Under the pieces are notes generated by a model. The model had not been told where the DNA came from and searched no databases. It was given only the letters and a program-made list of their open reading frames with translations. DNA of 64,000 bases from Bacillota bacterium (GTDB taxonomy: Bacteria; Bacillota; Proteinivoracia; UBA4975; VEMY01): contig VEMY01000003.1 of NCBI GenBank assembly GCA_009711825.1, positions 38,364 through 102,363 on the forward strand, written 5' to 3'. Of the stretch, positions 37,975 through 47,156 are shown one piece after another. Each line of letters begins with the position of its first letter. The first letter of the stretch is position 1. A program made the position numbers and the translations under genes.

Positions 37975-39171
37975 TTAGATAAGAGCTGTTACGGCACCGG
38001 CACCTACGGTGCGGCCACCTTCGCGGATAGCGAAACGCAGACCTTCTTCGACACCGATCGGAGTGATCAGTTCGATTTCCAGGTTGACGTTGTCGCCAGG
38101 CATGACCATTTCCACGCCCTCTTCCAGCTTGATAACGCCAGTAACGTCAGTTGTCCGGAAGTAGAACTGGGGACGGTAACCGTTGAAGAACGCTGTATGA
38201 CGGCCACCTTCTTCTTTGCTCAGGACGTAAACCTGGGCCTTAAAATTGGTGGCAGGCTTAATGCTGCCCGGCTTGGCCAGAACCTGACCACGCTGAACAT
38301 CCTTGCGGTCGACACCACGCAACAGGGCGCCAATGTTGTCGCCGGCTTCTGCATAGTCCAGCAGCTTACGGAACATCTCAACACCGGTACATACGGTCTT
38401 GCGAGATGCTTCTGCCATACCGACAATCTCAACCTCGTCGCCAGTCTTGATTTGACCACGCTCAACACGGCCAGTAACAACAGTACCGCGACCAGTGATG
38501 GTGAAAACGTCTTCGATGGGCATCAGGAACGGCTTATCTACATCACGCTCGGGCTGGGGAATATACTCGTCCACAGCGGACATCAGTTCCATGATTTTGT
38601 CGGCCCATTCGCCATCGGGATCTTCGAGAGCCTTGAGGGCGCTGCCCCTGACAACTGGGATGTCGTCACCGGGGAAATCATACTCGCTGAGAAGTTCGCG
38701 AACTTCCATTTCTACCAGTTCCAGTAGTTCCTCATCATCAACCATGTCCACTTTGTTCAGGAACACAACAATGTTGGGAACGTCAACCTGGCGGGCCAGC
38801 AGAATGTGCTCACGGGTTTGGGGCATGGGACCGTCAGCGGCGGAAACAACGAGAATCGCACCGTCCATCTGAGCAGCACCGGTAATCATGTTTTTGACGT
38901 AGTCGGCGTGACCGGGGCAGTCAACGTGGGCATAATGACGGTTTTCAGTCTCATACTCAACGTGCGCGGTGGAGATTGTGATGCCCCTTGCTTTTTCTTC
39001 AGGAGCCTTGTCGATTTGATCAAACTCAACTTGTGCAGAAAGACCCTTCTGTGCCAGTACGTATGTAATGGCAGCGGTCAAAGTGGTTTTGCCGTGGTCA
39101 ACGTGACCGATGGTGCCGACGTTGATATGCGGCTTTGTGCGTTCAAACTTTTGCTTTGCCAACGTGCTCAT
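37975..39171 (-). CDS. tuf: Elongation factor Tu
   Basis: 398 residues. G1 GHVDHGKTT, switch [10 protein letters not shown] and G4 NKVD are intact, as are the domain II and III segments. It delivers aminoacyl-tRNA to the ribosome. It is the only tuf in the window, placed between a tRNA cluster and rpmG instead of behind fusA. It ends in its own terminator. Confidence 0.97.
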   Translation of the reverse strand: MSTLAKQKFERTKPHINVGTIGHVDHGKTTLTAAITYVLAQKGLSAQVEFDQIDKAPEEKARGITISTAHVEYETENRHYAHVDCPGHADYVKNMITGAAQMDGAILVVSAADGPMPQTREHILLARQVDVPNIVVFLNKVDMVDDEELLELVEMEVRELLSEYDFPGDDIPVVRGSALKALEDPDGEWADKIMELMSAVDEYIPQPERDVDKPFLMPIEDVFTITGRGTVVTGRVERGQIKTGDEVEIVGMAEASRKTVCTGVEMFRKLLDYAEAGDNIGALLRGVDRKDVQRGQVLAKPGSIKPATNFKAQVYVLSKEEGGRHTAFFNGYRPQFYFRTTDVTGVIKLEEGVEMVMPGDNVNLEIELITPIGVEEGLRFAIREGGRTVGAGAVTALI

Positions 39172-39186
39172 CCTCCCTTTTGATGA

Positions 39187-39215
39187 AAAATATCTTAACC
39201 AATATTTAGTGTAAA
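39187..39215 (-). promoter_or_regulatory. Possible tuf promoter
   Basis: -35 TTTACA (39210-39215), 17-base spacer, -10 TATTTT (39187-39192). Weak -10; tuf may also be read from the tRNA promoter. Confidence 0.4.
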
Positions 39216-39250
39216 ATACCTGCCGCTCCTAAAAAGGACCAGATTAAGTA

Positions 39251-39327
39251 TGGTGGCGGCGCAGGGACTTGAACCCCGGACACTGCGGGTATGAACCGCA
39301 TGCTCTAGCCAGCTGAGCTACGCCGCC
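39251..39327 (-). tRNA. tRNA-Met (CAT), elongator
   Basis: Complete cloverleaf with encoded CCA. Acceptor GGCGGCG/CGCCGCC, anticodon loop TTCATAC, GGTTCAAGTCC T-arm. A perfectly paired acceptor stem distinguishes it from the initiator tRNA next to it. Confidence 0.93.
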
Positions 39328-39334
39328 ACAAATA

Positions 39335-39410
39335 TGGAGCTCACGACCGGGATTGAACCGGTGACCTTATCCTTACCAAGGATACGCTCTGCCGACTGAG
39401 CTACGTGAGC
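39335..39410 (-). tRNA. tRNA-Thr (GGT)
   Basis: Acceptor GCTCACG/CGTGAGC, anticodon stem TATCC/GGATA with loop TTGGTAA, encoded CCA. Confidence 0.93.
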
Positions 39411-39416
39411 ATGATT

Positions 39417-39493
<77 letters not shown>

Positions 39494-39494
39494 A

Positions 39495-39568
39495 TGGAGC
39501 GGGTGATGGGAATCGAACCCACGTAACTAGCTTGGAAGGCTAGGGCTCTACCATTGAGCTACACCCGC
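39495..39568 (-). tRNA. tRNA-Gly (TCC)
   Basis: Acceptor GCGGGTG/CACCCGC, anticodon stem CTAGC/GCTAG with loop CTTCCAA, encoded CCA. Confidence 0.93.
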
Positions 39569-39570
39569 GT

Positions 39571-39657
39571 TGGTGGAGAGGACTGGATTCGAACCAGTGA
39601 AGGCTGAGCCAGCAGATTTACAGTCTGCCCCCTTTGGCCAACTCGGGAACCTCTCCA
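39571..39657 (-). tRNA. tRNA-Tyr (GTA)
   Basis: Acceptor GGAGAGG/CCTCTCC, long variable arm, anticodon loop CTGTAAA, encoded CCA. First tRNA of the five in transcription order. Confidence 0.93.
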
Positions 39658-39676
39658 CATGTCAGTCACAAACTAC

Positions 39677-39705
39677 ATTATACACAGCACAACCCTCGAG
39701 GTCAA
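39677..39705 (-). promoter_or_regulatory. Promoter of the tRNA cluster
   Basis: -35 TTGACC (39700-39705), 17-base spacer, perfect -10 TATAAT (39677-39682), 20 bases before tRNA-Tyr. Confidence 0.8.
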
Positions 39706-39744
39706 GAAGATTATCTGTCCAGATTCTTGAAAAACAACAGAAAA

Positions 39745-40386
39745 TTAAATGTCGCGAATTTCCAGATATCGCTCCAATTTCCGCTTCACTCGTTGGAGTG
39801 CATTATCAATTGATTTTACATGGCGCTGCAATTCGGCGGCTATCTCCTGATAAGACTTCCCTTCCAGATAGAGCATCAATACCTTGCGCTCGAGACCACT
39901 GAGGATTTCACTCATTTTCTTTTCTATGTCACTATATTCTTCCCGGTTTATCATTAATTCTTCCGGATCGGTGATCTTCACTCCCGAGATCACATCCATT
40001 AAAGTGCGGTCAGAATCCTCATCGAAGATGGGCTTATTCAGTGATACATACGAATTAAGCGGGATGTGCTTTTGCCTGGTGGCAGTTTTTATTGCCGTGA
40101 TAATCTGCCTGGTCACGCAAAGCTCGGCAAATGCTTTAAATGATGAGAGCTTGTCCCCCCGAAAATCCCGGATTGACTTATAGAGGCCGATCATGCCTTC
40201 CTGAATAATGTCTTCCCTGTCGGCGCCGATCAAAAAGTAGGACCGGGCCTTGGCGCGCACAAAATTTTTATATTTGTTAATTAAAAATTCAGTGGCATGG
40301 CGATTGCCTGCACAGGCGGCCAAAGCAATTTCTTCATCACTGAGCATGTCCCAGTCAAAACTGTCATGTTGGACAGTTGCTGTCAC
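39745..40386 (-). CDS. sigH: RNA polymerase sigma-H factor
   Basis: 213 residues from GTG 40386, seven bases after GGAGG. Region 2 (ADREDIIQEGMIGLYKSIRDF, LCVTRQIITAIKTATRQKH) and region 4 (LEGKSYQEIAAELQRHVKSIDNALQRVKRKL) match SigH/Spo0H, which starts stationary-phase and early sporulation genes. It has its own sigma-A type promoter and sits in the conserved yacP-sigH-rpmG-secE-nusG order, interrupted here by tRNAs and tuf. Confidence 0.95.
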   Translation of the reverse strand: MTATVQHDSFDWDMLSDEEIALAACAGNRHATEFLINKYKNFVRAKARSYFLIGADREDIIQEGMIGLYKSIRDFRGDKLSSFKAFAELCVTRQIITAIKTATRQKHIPLNSYVSLNKPIFDEDSDRTLMDVISGVKITDPEELMINREEYSDIEKKMSEILSGLERKVLMLYLEGKSYQEIAAELQRHVKSIDNALQRVKRKLERYLEIRDI

Positions 40387-40426
40387 GCCGGTTCCTCCCC
40401 CCACTTTGATAGCTATTTTACGCTTA

Positions 40427-40455
40427 ATTATAACCCCGGCGGCAAATTAGGTCAA
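40427..40455 (-). promoter_or_regulatory. Promoter of sigH
   Basis: -35 TTGACC (40450-40455), 17-base spacer, -10 TATAAT (40427-40432). The -35 overlaps the stop codon of the upstream gene. Confidence 0.75.
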
Positions 40456-40979
40456 GGTTTGCCGGGACTAGAGCCTTTTATGGTAAATCTTTTCAAATCT
40501 TTTAAGGCTTCATTTTTCAGGCGTGTCTCCAGACGCGTAGTTTGCTGGTCAGTTTGAGTATTGCGGGCAGATTGGGAAATCACCGCGGAAACACGTTTAT
40601 ATTCCAGATAAAACTCCCGGCTGGACCAGCGCCGGGCGCCCTTGCCCATGACAATCTGCTGCTGAGCCCAGTCAGAAGTGACAACAGCAACCTGATTGCG
40701 GTCGGTAAGACCGGCGGTTAGTTTTTCGATTAAGGAGTCGGCGGTCTGTCCATATTCGGTGTAATAGACATCTAAGCCCGGCCAGGACTCCTGACTGCCG
40801 GCGCCCTTGCTGCGGTAGGCATCGAACACGACAACCACATGTTCACCGGTATAAGCCCGGTATTCCAGCAGCATCTCCACCAGACGATCCCGGGCCTCGG
40901 CTAAAGCAGTTTTTTGAAGCGCTTTCAGCTCCGGCCAACTGCCAATTACGTTATAGCCGTCAACAATCAGGTAGTTCAT
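40452..40979 (-). CDS. rae1: NYN-domain ribosome-dependent mRNA nuclease Rae1 (YacP)
   Basis: 175 residues from ATG 40979, overlapping the rlmB stop as ATGA. LIVDGYNVIGSWPELK, VVVFDAYRSKG and VAVVTSDWAQQQIV carry the conserved Asp residues of a NYN/PIN-like nuclease. In B. subtilis the homologue cuts mRNA in the ribosomal A site. Frames reaching further upstream overlap rlmB and are rejected. Confidence 0.9.
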   Translation of the reverse strand: MNYLIVDGYNVIGSWPELKALQKTALAEARDRLVEMLLEYRAYTGEHVVVVFDAYRSKGAGSQESWPGLDVYYTEYGQTADSLIEKLTAGLTDRNQVAVVTSDWAQQQIVMGKGARRWSSREFYLEYKRVSAVISQSARNTQTDQQTTRLETRLKNEALKDLKRFTIKGSSPGKP

Positions 40980-41704
40980 CCTAGGCCACGCTGGCGGACG
41001 ATCTCGTAGAGCATAATTGCGCCCGCAACTGAAACATTTAATGATTCGACGGTCCCCAGGACCGGAATGCTCGCCACATAGTCGCTTTTCTGCCTGAGCA
41101 GCCTGGGGACTCCCGTTCCCTCGCCGCCGAGGACCAGAACCACTGGAAAGTCCCACTTGATATCCGTATATCGCTCCCCATCCATGTCCGCAGCTGCAAT
41201 CCAAAAACCTTTTTCTTTGAGATATTCTAACGCTTGCGCCAGGTTTGTCACCCGGGCCACAGGCACCGATTCCACAGCTCCCATTGACACTTTGGCCACA
41301 GTTTCGTTGAGCTGGGCGCTGCGCCGCTTGGGGATTATCACGCAGGAGACACCGGCGCAATCAGATGAACGCAAGAGGGATCCGAAATTATGCGGATCCT
41401 CGACATTGGCCAACATCAATAGCACGGGATTTTTGCTCATATCCATTTCGCCAAGAACATGGTCTAGATCTACATATTCCCATGCCGAGGTAAAGGCAAG
41501 CACACCCTGGTGGTTTACCTCGCCGGCGGCCTCATCAAGTTTTTCCCGGGGAACAAACTGAACCGGGCATCCACGCTCGCGAGCGGCGTTGAGCAGCGTC
41601 TGCAGATTGCCACGCACGTTTTTTGCTACCAAAACCTTCAAGATTGTGCGCCGCCCCTTGAGAGCAGCTAAGACATTATTGCGTCCGCCGATAAGCTCAC
41701 TCAT
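40976..41704 (-). CDS. rlmB: 23S rRNA 2'-O-methyltransferase, RlmB/TrmH family
   Basis: 242 residues from ATG 41704, overlapping the thyX end by 8 bases. An N-terminal L30e-like substrate-binding part is followed by a SPOUT domain with the three TrmH motifs: NVEDPHNFGSLLRSSDCAG, LVLGGEGTGVPRLL and ESLNVSVAGAIMLYE. It probably makes Gm2251 in 23S rRNA. Confidence 0.92.
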   Translation of the reverse strand: MSELIGGRNNVLAALKGRRTILKVLVAKNVRGNLQTLLNAARERGCPVQFVPREKLDEAAGEVNHQGVLAFTSAWEYVDLDHVLGEMDMSKNPVLLMLANVEDPHNFGSLLRSSDCAGVSCVIIPKRRSAQLNETVAKVSMGAVESVPVARVTNLAQALEYLKEKGFWIAAADMDGERYTDIKWDFPVVLVLGGEGTGVPRLLRQKSDYVASIPVLGTVESLNVSVAGAIMLYEIVRQRGLG

Positions 41705-42380
41705 TTTTCTGCATCCTCTGCCAGCGCCCGCAAGACATGGCGCCTTCATTGCATGTGCCGTCGATATCGCAGCGAGCGCCGGCATTAGCAAAGAGAATCG
41801 GCGCCTGCTCCCGAACCAAACTCAGCATCTTCCAGGCCAGACGGCGGATTTCCCACTGGGCACGCTGACAGCACCGCTGCTCGAAAAAATTGTGCAAACT
41901 TCGGCAGTTCATGGTCACCACAAGACTTGTGTGACAGGCATTGGGCAGGACATAACGCGCGTCCTCTTTGTCAACCAGCGCGGCCAGCTCGCTGTATGCC
42001 CGATCAATTTCCCGCATAACCTTTTGATACCGGCTGGCGGCTTCTGAATTGGCCTGTATCCCTGGCGGCACCACATACTCAAATCCCGCCTCGGCAACAT
42101 AACGCTGGGATTTCTGCGAGTAGCTGGCGATGCGATGGCGGACCAACTGATGGGACAGGGCCCTGCTGACTCCCTCGATGCCAAAGGTAAAGGAAACATG
42201 TTCCAGAGGCGACATGTGTCCCATGGACAACAATTTATTCACCAGCTTCTCCGCTTTGCCGGCGCGCATTTGCTCCCGCAAAGCTTCGATGCCGGCATCT
42301 GAATAACACAGACGGGCGGCTGCCGCCACTTGTTGTTCAGGATTAGGCGTCCAGCTCAGCAAACTAACCTTCACTGTCAT
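41697..42380 (-). CDS. thyX: FAD-dependent thymidylate synthase ThyX
   Basis: 227 residues. The ThyX signature RHRIASYSQKSQRY is exact, and SPLEHVSFTF is the second conserved block. It makes dTMP with FAD and folate without producing dihydrofolate. It overlaps mrnC by 17 bases. Confidence 0.95.
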   Translation of the reverse strand: MTVKVSLLSWTPNPEQQVAAAARLCYSDAGIEALREQMRAGKAEKLVNKLLSMGHMSPLEHVSFTFGIEGVSRALSHQLVRHRIASYSQKSQRYVAEAGFEYVVPPGIQANSEAASRYQKVMREIDRAYSELAALVDKEDARYVLPNACHTSLVVTMNCRSLHNFFEQRCCQRAQWEIRRLAWKMLSLVREQAPILFANAGARCDIDGTCNEGAMSCGRWQRMQKNE

Positions 42381-42759
42381 CCACCTCCAGGATAGTTTGA
42401 AATAACGCTTCCAGGCGCTGGTTCTGACCGCTTAACCACAGCCAACCGACCACAACCTCCAAACCGGTCGCCTGACAATATTCGGCCGAACTCCGGGGCA
42501 GTCCCTTGCAATTACGCCCCCGGCGTTGCAAATCCAACTCCCGCTCGGTAAGCAGGCTTCGCACTTTTTCCAGAACCCGGGCCTGGCCATGGGCGCTGGT
42601 CAACGCTACCGCTGCCTTCTGGGCGGACTGCCCCGGCGCCAGCTGGCGCCCGACCACCAGCTCTTGACGGCAATAGAGCTCATAAACCGCATCACCAATC
42701 CACGCTAGATGCTGCACGGGTAAAAGTGCTGCCTGGTCGGCGCTCAGGGTGTGCATCAT
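42364..42759 (-). CDS. mrnC: Mini-ribonuclease III
   Basis: 131 residues. Only the RNase III catalytic domain is present (LAWIGDAVYELYCRQ; the catalytic Asp is in GDAVYE), with no RNA-binding domain. It trims 23S rRNA ends. It starts on the gltX stop (ATGA), whereas in most Firmicutes cysS lies between them. Confidence 0.93.
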   Translation of the reverse strand: MMHTLSADQAALLPVQHLAWIGDAVYELYCRQELVVGRQLAPGQSAQKAAVALTSAHGQARVLEKVRSLLTERELDLQRRGRNCKGLPRSSAEYCQATGLEVVVGWLWLSGQNQRLEALFQTILEVDDSEG

Positions 42760-44204
42760 ATACCCGCCTGAGCCTGGGCAGATTCAATTCGGCGCAGCGC
42801 TCGCTCCCGCCCTAGAATCGGCAGCAAATAGTATAGTTCCTGTCCGCTTGTCGCGCCCGAAAGGGCGACGCGGATTGGCATAAATACAGCCTTGCCGCTG
42901 ACACCTGCGCTCTTTTTCAGGTCTTTATTTAGCTGCTTTAGCATTTGTTGACAGGCATCCTGCTCCAACTTCTCCATATCTTTCAGGCGCTCGGTAAGGG
43001 CGTCTAAAACCAGAGGCGTGCTCTCTAGAAGCAGGTGCTCTTTGGCTTCCGGCGACACAATAACCGTATCACTCAAGTATTCCTTGACATGCTCCGGGAA
43101 CTCGCTGAGATTGTTCAACTCGTCCCGCACCACACCCAGAACATAGGCCAGCCATTCATCACTAAGCTTTGCATCAATCCCGGCAGCCTCTAGATGGGGG
43201 TGACTGAGTGACACCAAGTAATCTAAATCAGCATGCTGCAAGTATTGATTGTTAAGCCAATCCAACTTCTTAAAATCAAAGACTGCCGGGCTCTTAGAAA
43301 CCCGTTCCAGATCAAAGCGGCTGACAATCTCCTCCAGGGGCATGATTTCCTTTTCCTCATCAGGAGACCAGCCCAGCAAAGCCAAGAAGTTGACGATTGC
43401 CTCGGGCAGGTAACCGCGCCGGGCATAGGCTTCAACCGACATATCCCCCATACGCTTGCTCATCTTGCGCCCGGTTTCGTCCAAAATCAACGATACATGG
43501 GCAAATTCCGGTGTATCTTCCCCCAGGGCATCGTAAATGAGGATCTGATTGGGCGTATTGGTCAGGTGTTCATTGGCCCTAATTACATGGGTGATACCCA
43601 TGGTGAGATCATCAACTACCACAGCGAAATTGTAAGTGGGAATGCCGTCGGACTTTATGATCACGAAATCACTGATATCGCTGGTATCAACACTTACCTC
43701 GCCGCGAATCAAGTCCTGGAAAACCACAGTCTTTTCTTTTGGGACCTTAAAACGTATCGTGGGTTTGAGTCCCTCGGCCAGCTTTTGCTCTACTTCCTGG
43801 GGCGCGAGGTGGCGGCAACGCCCGCTATAGCCAAAACTACCCTCGCCCTGTTGACGCTGGGCAGCCAATTCTTCTGCGGTGCAAAAACAATAGTATACAT
43901 GTCCCCCCAGCCATAGACGGCCCAAATACTCTTTATAGATTTCCAGACGTTCGGTTTGGCGGTAGGGCCCGTTGGCGCCGCCAACTTCAAGCCCTTCATC
44001 CCACTCTAAACCCAACCAACGTAGGTTTTCGGCAATCGCCTGCTCCCACTTAACATCAGACCGCTCTAAGTCTGTATCCTCACTGCGGAGCAGCATCTTC
44101 CCGCCCTGCCGGCGCGCAAAAAGCCAGTTGAACAACACTGTGCGGGCGCCGCCGATATGCAGGGGTCCAGTGGGGCTGGGCGCAAATCTTACTCTGACTG
44201 TCAT
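42756..44204 (-). CDS. gltX: Glutamyl-tRNA synthetase
   Basis: 482 residues. The class I HIGH-like motif PTGPLHIGGARTVLFNWLF and KMSKRMG are present. It is bacterial, probably non-discriminating in a lineage that uses GatCAB, though that gene set is not in the window. It is preceded by ispDF and followed at once by mrnC. Confidence 0.96.
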   Translation of the reverse strand: MTVRVRFAPSPTGPLHIGGARTVLFNWLFARRQGGKMLLRSEDTDLERSDVKWEQAIAENLRWLGLEWDEGLEVGGANGPYRQTERLEIYKEYLGRLWLGGHVYYCFCTAEELAAQRQQGEGSFGYSGRCRHLAPQEVEQKLAEGLKPTIRFKVPKEKTVVFQDLIRGEVSVDTSDISDFVIIKSDGIPTYNFAVVVDDLTMGITHVIRANEHLTNTPNQILIYDALGEDTPEFAHVSLILDETGRKMSKRMGDMSVEAYARRGYLPEAIVNFLALLGWSPDEEKEIMPLEEIVSRFDLERVSKSPAVFDFKKLDWLNNQYLQHADLDYLVSLSHPHLEAAGIDAKLSDEWLAYVLGVVRDELNNLSEFPEHVKEYLSDTVIVSPEAKEHLLLESTPLVLDALTERLKDMEKLEQDACQQMLKQLNKDLKKSAGVSGKAVFMPIRVALSGATSGQELYYLLPILGRERALRRIESAQAQAGI

Positions 44205-44209
44205 TTAGA

Positions 44210-45346
44210 TTACCTCCTCACAGGCACCAGCGTGCACACACAATGGGCGGCAATTCCCTCCCTGCGCCCGGTAAACCCCAGGCCTTCGCTGGTAGTTGCC
44301 TTTATATTTATGTTTTCCTTAGCAATGCCAAGTATTTCCTGAAGCCTGTCCACCATTTCCGGAATAAACGGACTGAGTTTGGGTACTTGGGCAATAACTA
44401 CGATGTCGACATTGCCAACTGCATAGCCTTTCGCCGTGACCTTGTCAACGACACTAGCTAAAAGCTTGCAACTGTCGACTCCGGCCCACCGAGCATCGCT
44501 GTCGGGGAAATGTTGCCCAATATCCCCCAGCGCCGCAGCGCCTAACAGAGCGTCCATCAAGGCGTGAACCAAAACGTCTGCATCGGAATGCCCCAATAAA
44601 CCTTGGTGATGTGGCACTGCCACACCGCCAAGAATCAAGTCTCTGTCCTCAGCAAAGCGGTGAACATCAAAACCCGTACCAACCCGCATCTCTGTACCTC
44701 CAGACTCGATCCGTCGCAAATCCTCCGGGGTCGAGATTTTAAAATTCCCCGGCTCTCCCGCAACAACAGTCACCTGCTCCCCTAAAGCTTCCACCAGGGA
44801 AGCGTCATCAGTCGCGATTATCCCCCGTTGCTGGGCATTGAGATACGCGCGCCACAGCAGCTCCCGCCGGAATGCTTGCGGTGTCTGGACAGCCACAAGA
44901 CGGTCGCGCTCAGGGGTAGCTTGGACCTTATCCCCGGCGAGGACTTTTATCGTGTCTGTCACGGGCACTCCAGGAATTGCGGCCCCGTGCTCGCTGGCGG
45001 CAAGAAGCACACGCTGAATTAAACTGTCGCTGGCAAACGGCCTGGCGCCATCATGGACCAATACCAAATCGCTATGTTCTGTATGTACAATACCGTTATA
45101 TACTGACTGTTGCCGTGTAGCTCCGCCAGTTACAACCCGGCAGTTCAACCCAGCCGCCTCAGCTACCGCCGCTGCCCGCCCTTCTTCACCGGCGCGGGCA
45201 ACAATCAATAAATCGTCAACGAAATCACTCAGGGATAACAAGCTGCGGGCCAACACAGGTTGACCCGCAATCTCAATAAACTGCTTATTCACAGAGGCGC
45301 CCATGCGCGTGCTTTTTCCGGCTGCAACAACAATTGCCGTAATCAT
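44210..45346 (-). CDS. ispDF: Bifunctional IspD-IspF (MEP pathway)
   Basis: 378 residues. Residues 1 to about 215 are IspD (IVVAAGKSTRMG nucleotide loop, VLVHDGARPF), the CDP-ME cytidylyltransferase. About 217-378 are IspF (GTGFDVHRF, HSDADVLVHALMDALLGAA, DIGQHFPD), the MEcPP synthase with its zinc ligands. The two are usually separate neighbouring genes in Firmicutes; here they are joined in one frame with a short linker (ESGGTEMR). Confidence 0.95.
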   Translation of the reverse strand: MITAIVVAAGKSTRMGASVNKQFIEIAGQPVLARSLLSLSDFVDDLLIVARAGEEGRAAAVAEAAGLNCRVVTGGATRQQSVYNGIVHTEHSDLVLVHDGARPFASDSLIQRVLLAASEHGAAIPGVPVTDTIKVLAGDKVQATPERDRLVAVQTPQAFRRELLWRAYLNAQQRGIIATDDASLVEALGEQVTVVAGEPGNFKISTPEDLRRIESGGTEMRVGTGFDVHRFAEDRDLILGGVAVPHHQGLLGHSDADVLVHALMDALLGAAALGDIGQHFPDSDARWAGVDSCKLLASVVDKVTAKGYAVGNVDIVVIAQVPKLSPFIPEMVDRLQEILGIAKENINIKATTSEGLGFTGRREGIAAHCVCTLVPVRR

Positions 45347-45354
45347 AGCGTTAC

Positions 45355-46431
45355 TCAGCCCGTTCTTTCCTGTTTTAGTTTTGCAAAAATCATCCGACCG
45401 GCGGCAGTCTGAAGAACACTGGTCACCAGGACGCCGATTTCCTGTCCAATATGGGACTTGCCACCGTCGACAACAATCATTGTGCCGTCGTCCAAGTAAG
45501 CGATGCCCTGACCGGATTCCTTGCCGTCCTTTATGATTTGGACATCCATTTCTTCACCCGGCAGAACAACCGGTTTTACTGCGTTGGCCAGTTCGTTGAT
45601 ATTTAATACCGGCACACCCTGAAGCTCGCAGACTTTATTCAGGTTGTAATCGTTGGTTACAACTTTCCCACCCATCCTTTGAGCGAGCTTTACAAGTCTG
45701 CTGTCAACTTCAAGTCCGTCATCCACATTATCATCCAAAACATTGACAGGCACTTTTAGTTCCTTTTGAATCCGGTTGAGTATATCCAAGCCCCGCCGAC
45801 CCCGGTTGCGTTTCAGGGTGTCGGATGAGTCAGCGATATGCCTTAGCTCCTCAAGCACAAAATTGGGTATAACAATCTTGCCGTCGATAAATCCGGCATG
45901 AGTGATGTCGGCGATTCGACCATCTATTATAACACTGGTGTCGAGAATTTTTGGCATCGATGAATCTGCAGGGGCAACCCTTTCCCGGGGTGCCCGGGAA
46001 AACGCGGAGAAAATATCGTCCCGTTTTTTTACTGCCACAACCAGGCCCAGATAGGCCAACAGCAAATTACTGAGAATGGGCAAATAAGGACCAACCACCG
46101 GCACAACGCCAAATGGCTGAATTAACAGGGTGCCAACTGCCAAACCAATGATTACGCCCAACGTGCCGGCAACGATGTCCTGGCCGGGAACCAATGCCAC
46201 GGCACGTTCCATTAGTCCGGCCAAGTTTACCACTGTGCTTGTCGCCCAGGGAGCGATAAGGAAACAGATAAGGCCGAATAAAAGTGCGCCCAGGACGATG
46301 GTTATATTCAGTTGAACATCGGGCAGAGGAGTAAGCGTGAATGCTGGAATTGCCGGCAGAGCGTTTACAAGAGAATAGCCTGCCAACAAACCGAAAAGTG
46401 TTAGGACTATGCGTACTATTTTTGCGAGCAA
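45355..46431 (-). CDS. PIN-TRAM domain membrane protein (YacL-like)
   Basis: 358 residues. Four N-terminal membrane helices (about 5-25, 40-62, 78-95, 100-130) are followed by a PIN nuclease-like domain (ILDTSVIIDGRIADI with catalytic-type Asp, VTNDYNLNKVCE) and a C-terminal TRAM domain (EMDVQIIKDGKESGQGIAYLDDG). It always neighbours ispD in Firmicutes. Its substrate is unknown. Confidence 0.93.
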   Translation of the reverse strand: MLAKIVRIVLTLFGLLAGYSLVNALPAIPAFTLTPLPDVQLNITIVLGALLFGLICFLIAPWATSTVVNLAGLMERAVALVPGQDIVAGTLGVIIGLAVGTLLIQPFGVVPVVGPYLPILSNLLLAYLGLVVAVKKRDDIFSAFSRAPRERVAPADSSMPKILDTSVIIDGRIADITHAGFIDGKIVIPNFVLEELRHIADSSDTLKRNRGRRGLDILNRIQKELKVPVNVLDDNVDDGLEVDSRLVKLAQRMGGKVVTNDYNLNKVCELQGVPVLNINELANAVKPVVLPGEEMDVQIIKDGKESGQGIAYLDDGTMIVVDGGKSHIGQEIGVLVTSVLQTAAGRMIFAKLKQERTG

Positions 46432-46482
46432 TTTTTCACCTCCCAGCTGTCTGGCAACTATTATACACTAAACAGACTACCA

Positions 46483-46965
46483 CTATTCAAGGGTCTGGGC
46501 AAGTAATTTTGAGGCCATTTCTTCATCGATTCCCTTTGCCAGGGCCACCTCGCTGAGCAAAATTTGCCGCGCTGTATCGAGCATTTTTCGCTCACAGGTA
46601 GACAGACCCTTTTCCCGCTCTCTGAGCATCAGGTTGCGGACCACTTCGGCAATGGCAAAAACATCACCGGATTTCATTTTGTCCAAATGGGCCCGGTAGC
46701 GACGGTTCCAATTAGCGGTGCTGAGGCTGCGCTTGATGCGAAGCTCCTCAAGGACCCGTTGCACTGTCTCGGCATCAATAACCTGACGCAAGCCGACATC
46801 GCCAACGTTTGCCACCGGAACCATCACTTTCATGTCGCCAATTGGCATCTTTAAGACATAGTACTGTTTGGTTTTGCCCAGGATTTCTCTGTTTTCAATT
46901 GCAACAATAGTGCCCGCACCATGCATCGGGTACACCACCTTGTCCCCAACCTTAAAAACGGACAT
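46483..46965 (-). CDS. carD: CarD family transcriptional regulator
   Basis: 160 residues from ATG 46965 after AAAGGGAGGG. The N-terminal RNA polymerase interaction domain (FKVGDKVVYPMHGAGTIVAIE) and the helical C-terminal part (ANWNRRYRAHLDKMKSGDVF) are typical. CarD binds the beta subunit and stabilises open complexes. It has two tandem promoters upstream. Confidence 0.93.
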   Translation of the reverse strand: MSVFKVGDKVVYPMHGAGTIVAIENREILGKTKQYYVLKMPIGDMKVMVPVANVGDVGLRQVIDAETVQRVLEELRIKRSLSTANWNRRYRAHLDKMKSGDVFAIAEVVRNLMLREREKGLSTCERKMLDTARQILLSEVALAKGIDEEMASKLLAQTLE

Positions 46966-46994
46966 GGCCAGCCCTCCCTTTGTGACATAACAAT

Positions 46995-47023
46995 AGTTTA
47001 GCATAACGCAAAAGAGGTGTCAA
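46995..47023 (-). promoter_or_regulatory. carD promoter 2 (proximal)
   Basis: -35 TTGACA (47018-47023), 17-base spacer, -10 TAAACT (46995-47000). Confidence 0.65.
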
Positions 47024-47031
47024 AAAAGCTT

Positions 47032-47060
47032 ATAGTAACATACAGCGGCTCTACTGTCAA
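47032..47060 (-). promoter_or_regulatory. carD promoter 1 (distal)
   Basis: -35 TTGACA (47055-47060), 17-base spacer, -10 TACTAT (47032-47037), 37 bases behind promoter 2. Confidence 0.65.
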
Positions 47061-47094
47061 TAAAAAATTTGCCTGCTCCTCCACCGGACCCAGA

Positions 47095-47124
47095 TTGACA
47101 TTGCCAAACCAATATCGGTATAAT
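47095..47124 (+). promoter_or_regulatory. Promoter of the rightward hypothetical gene
   Basis: -35 TTGACA (47095-47100), 18-base spacer, perfect -10 TATAAT (47119-47124), 33 bases before GTG 47157. Confidence 0.75.
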
Positions 47125-47156
47125 CTATAATAATTACTTGTTAACGGGGTAATTCC

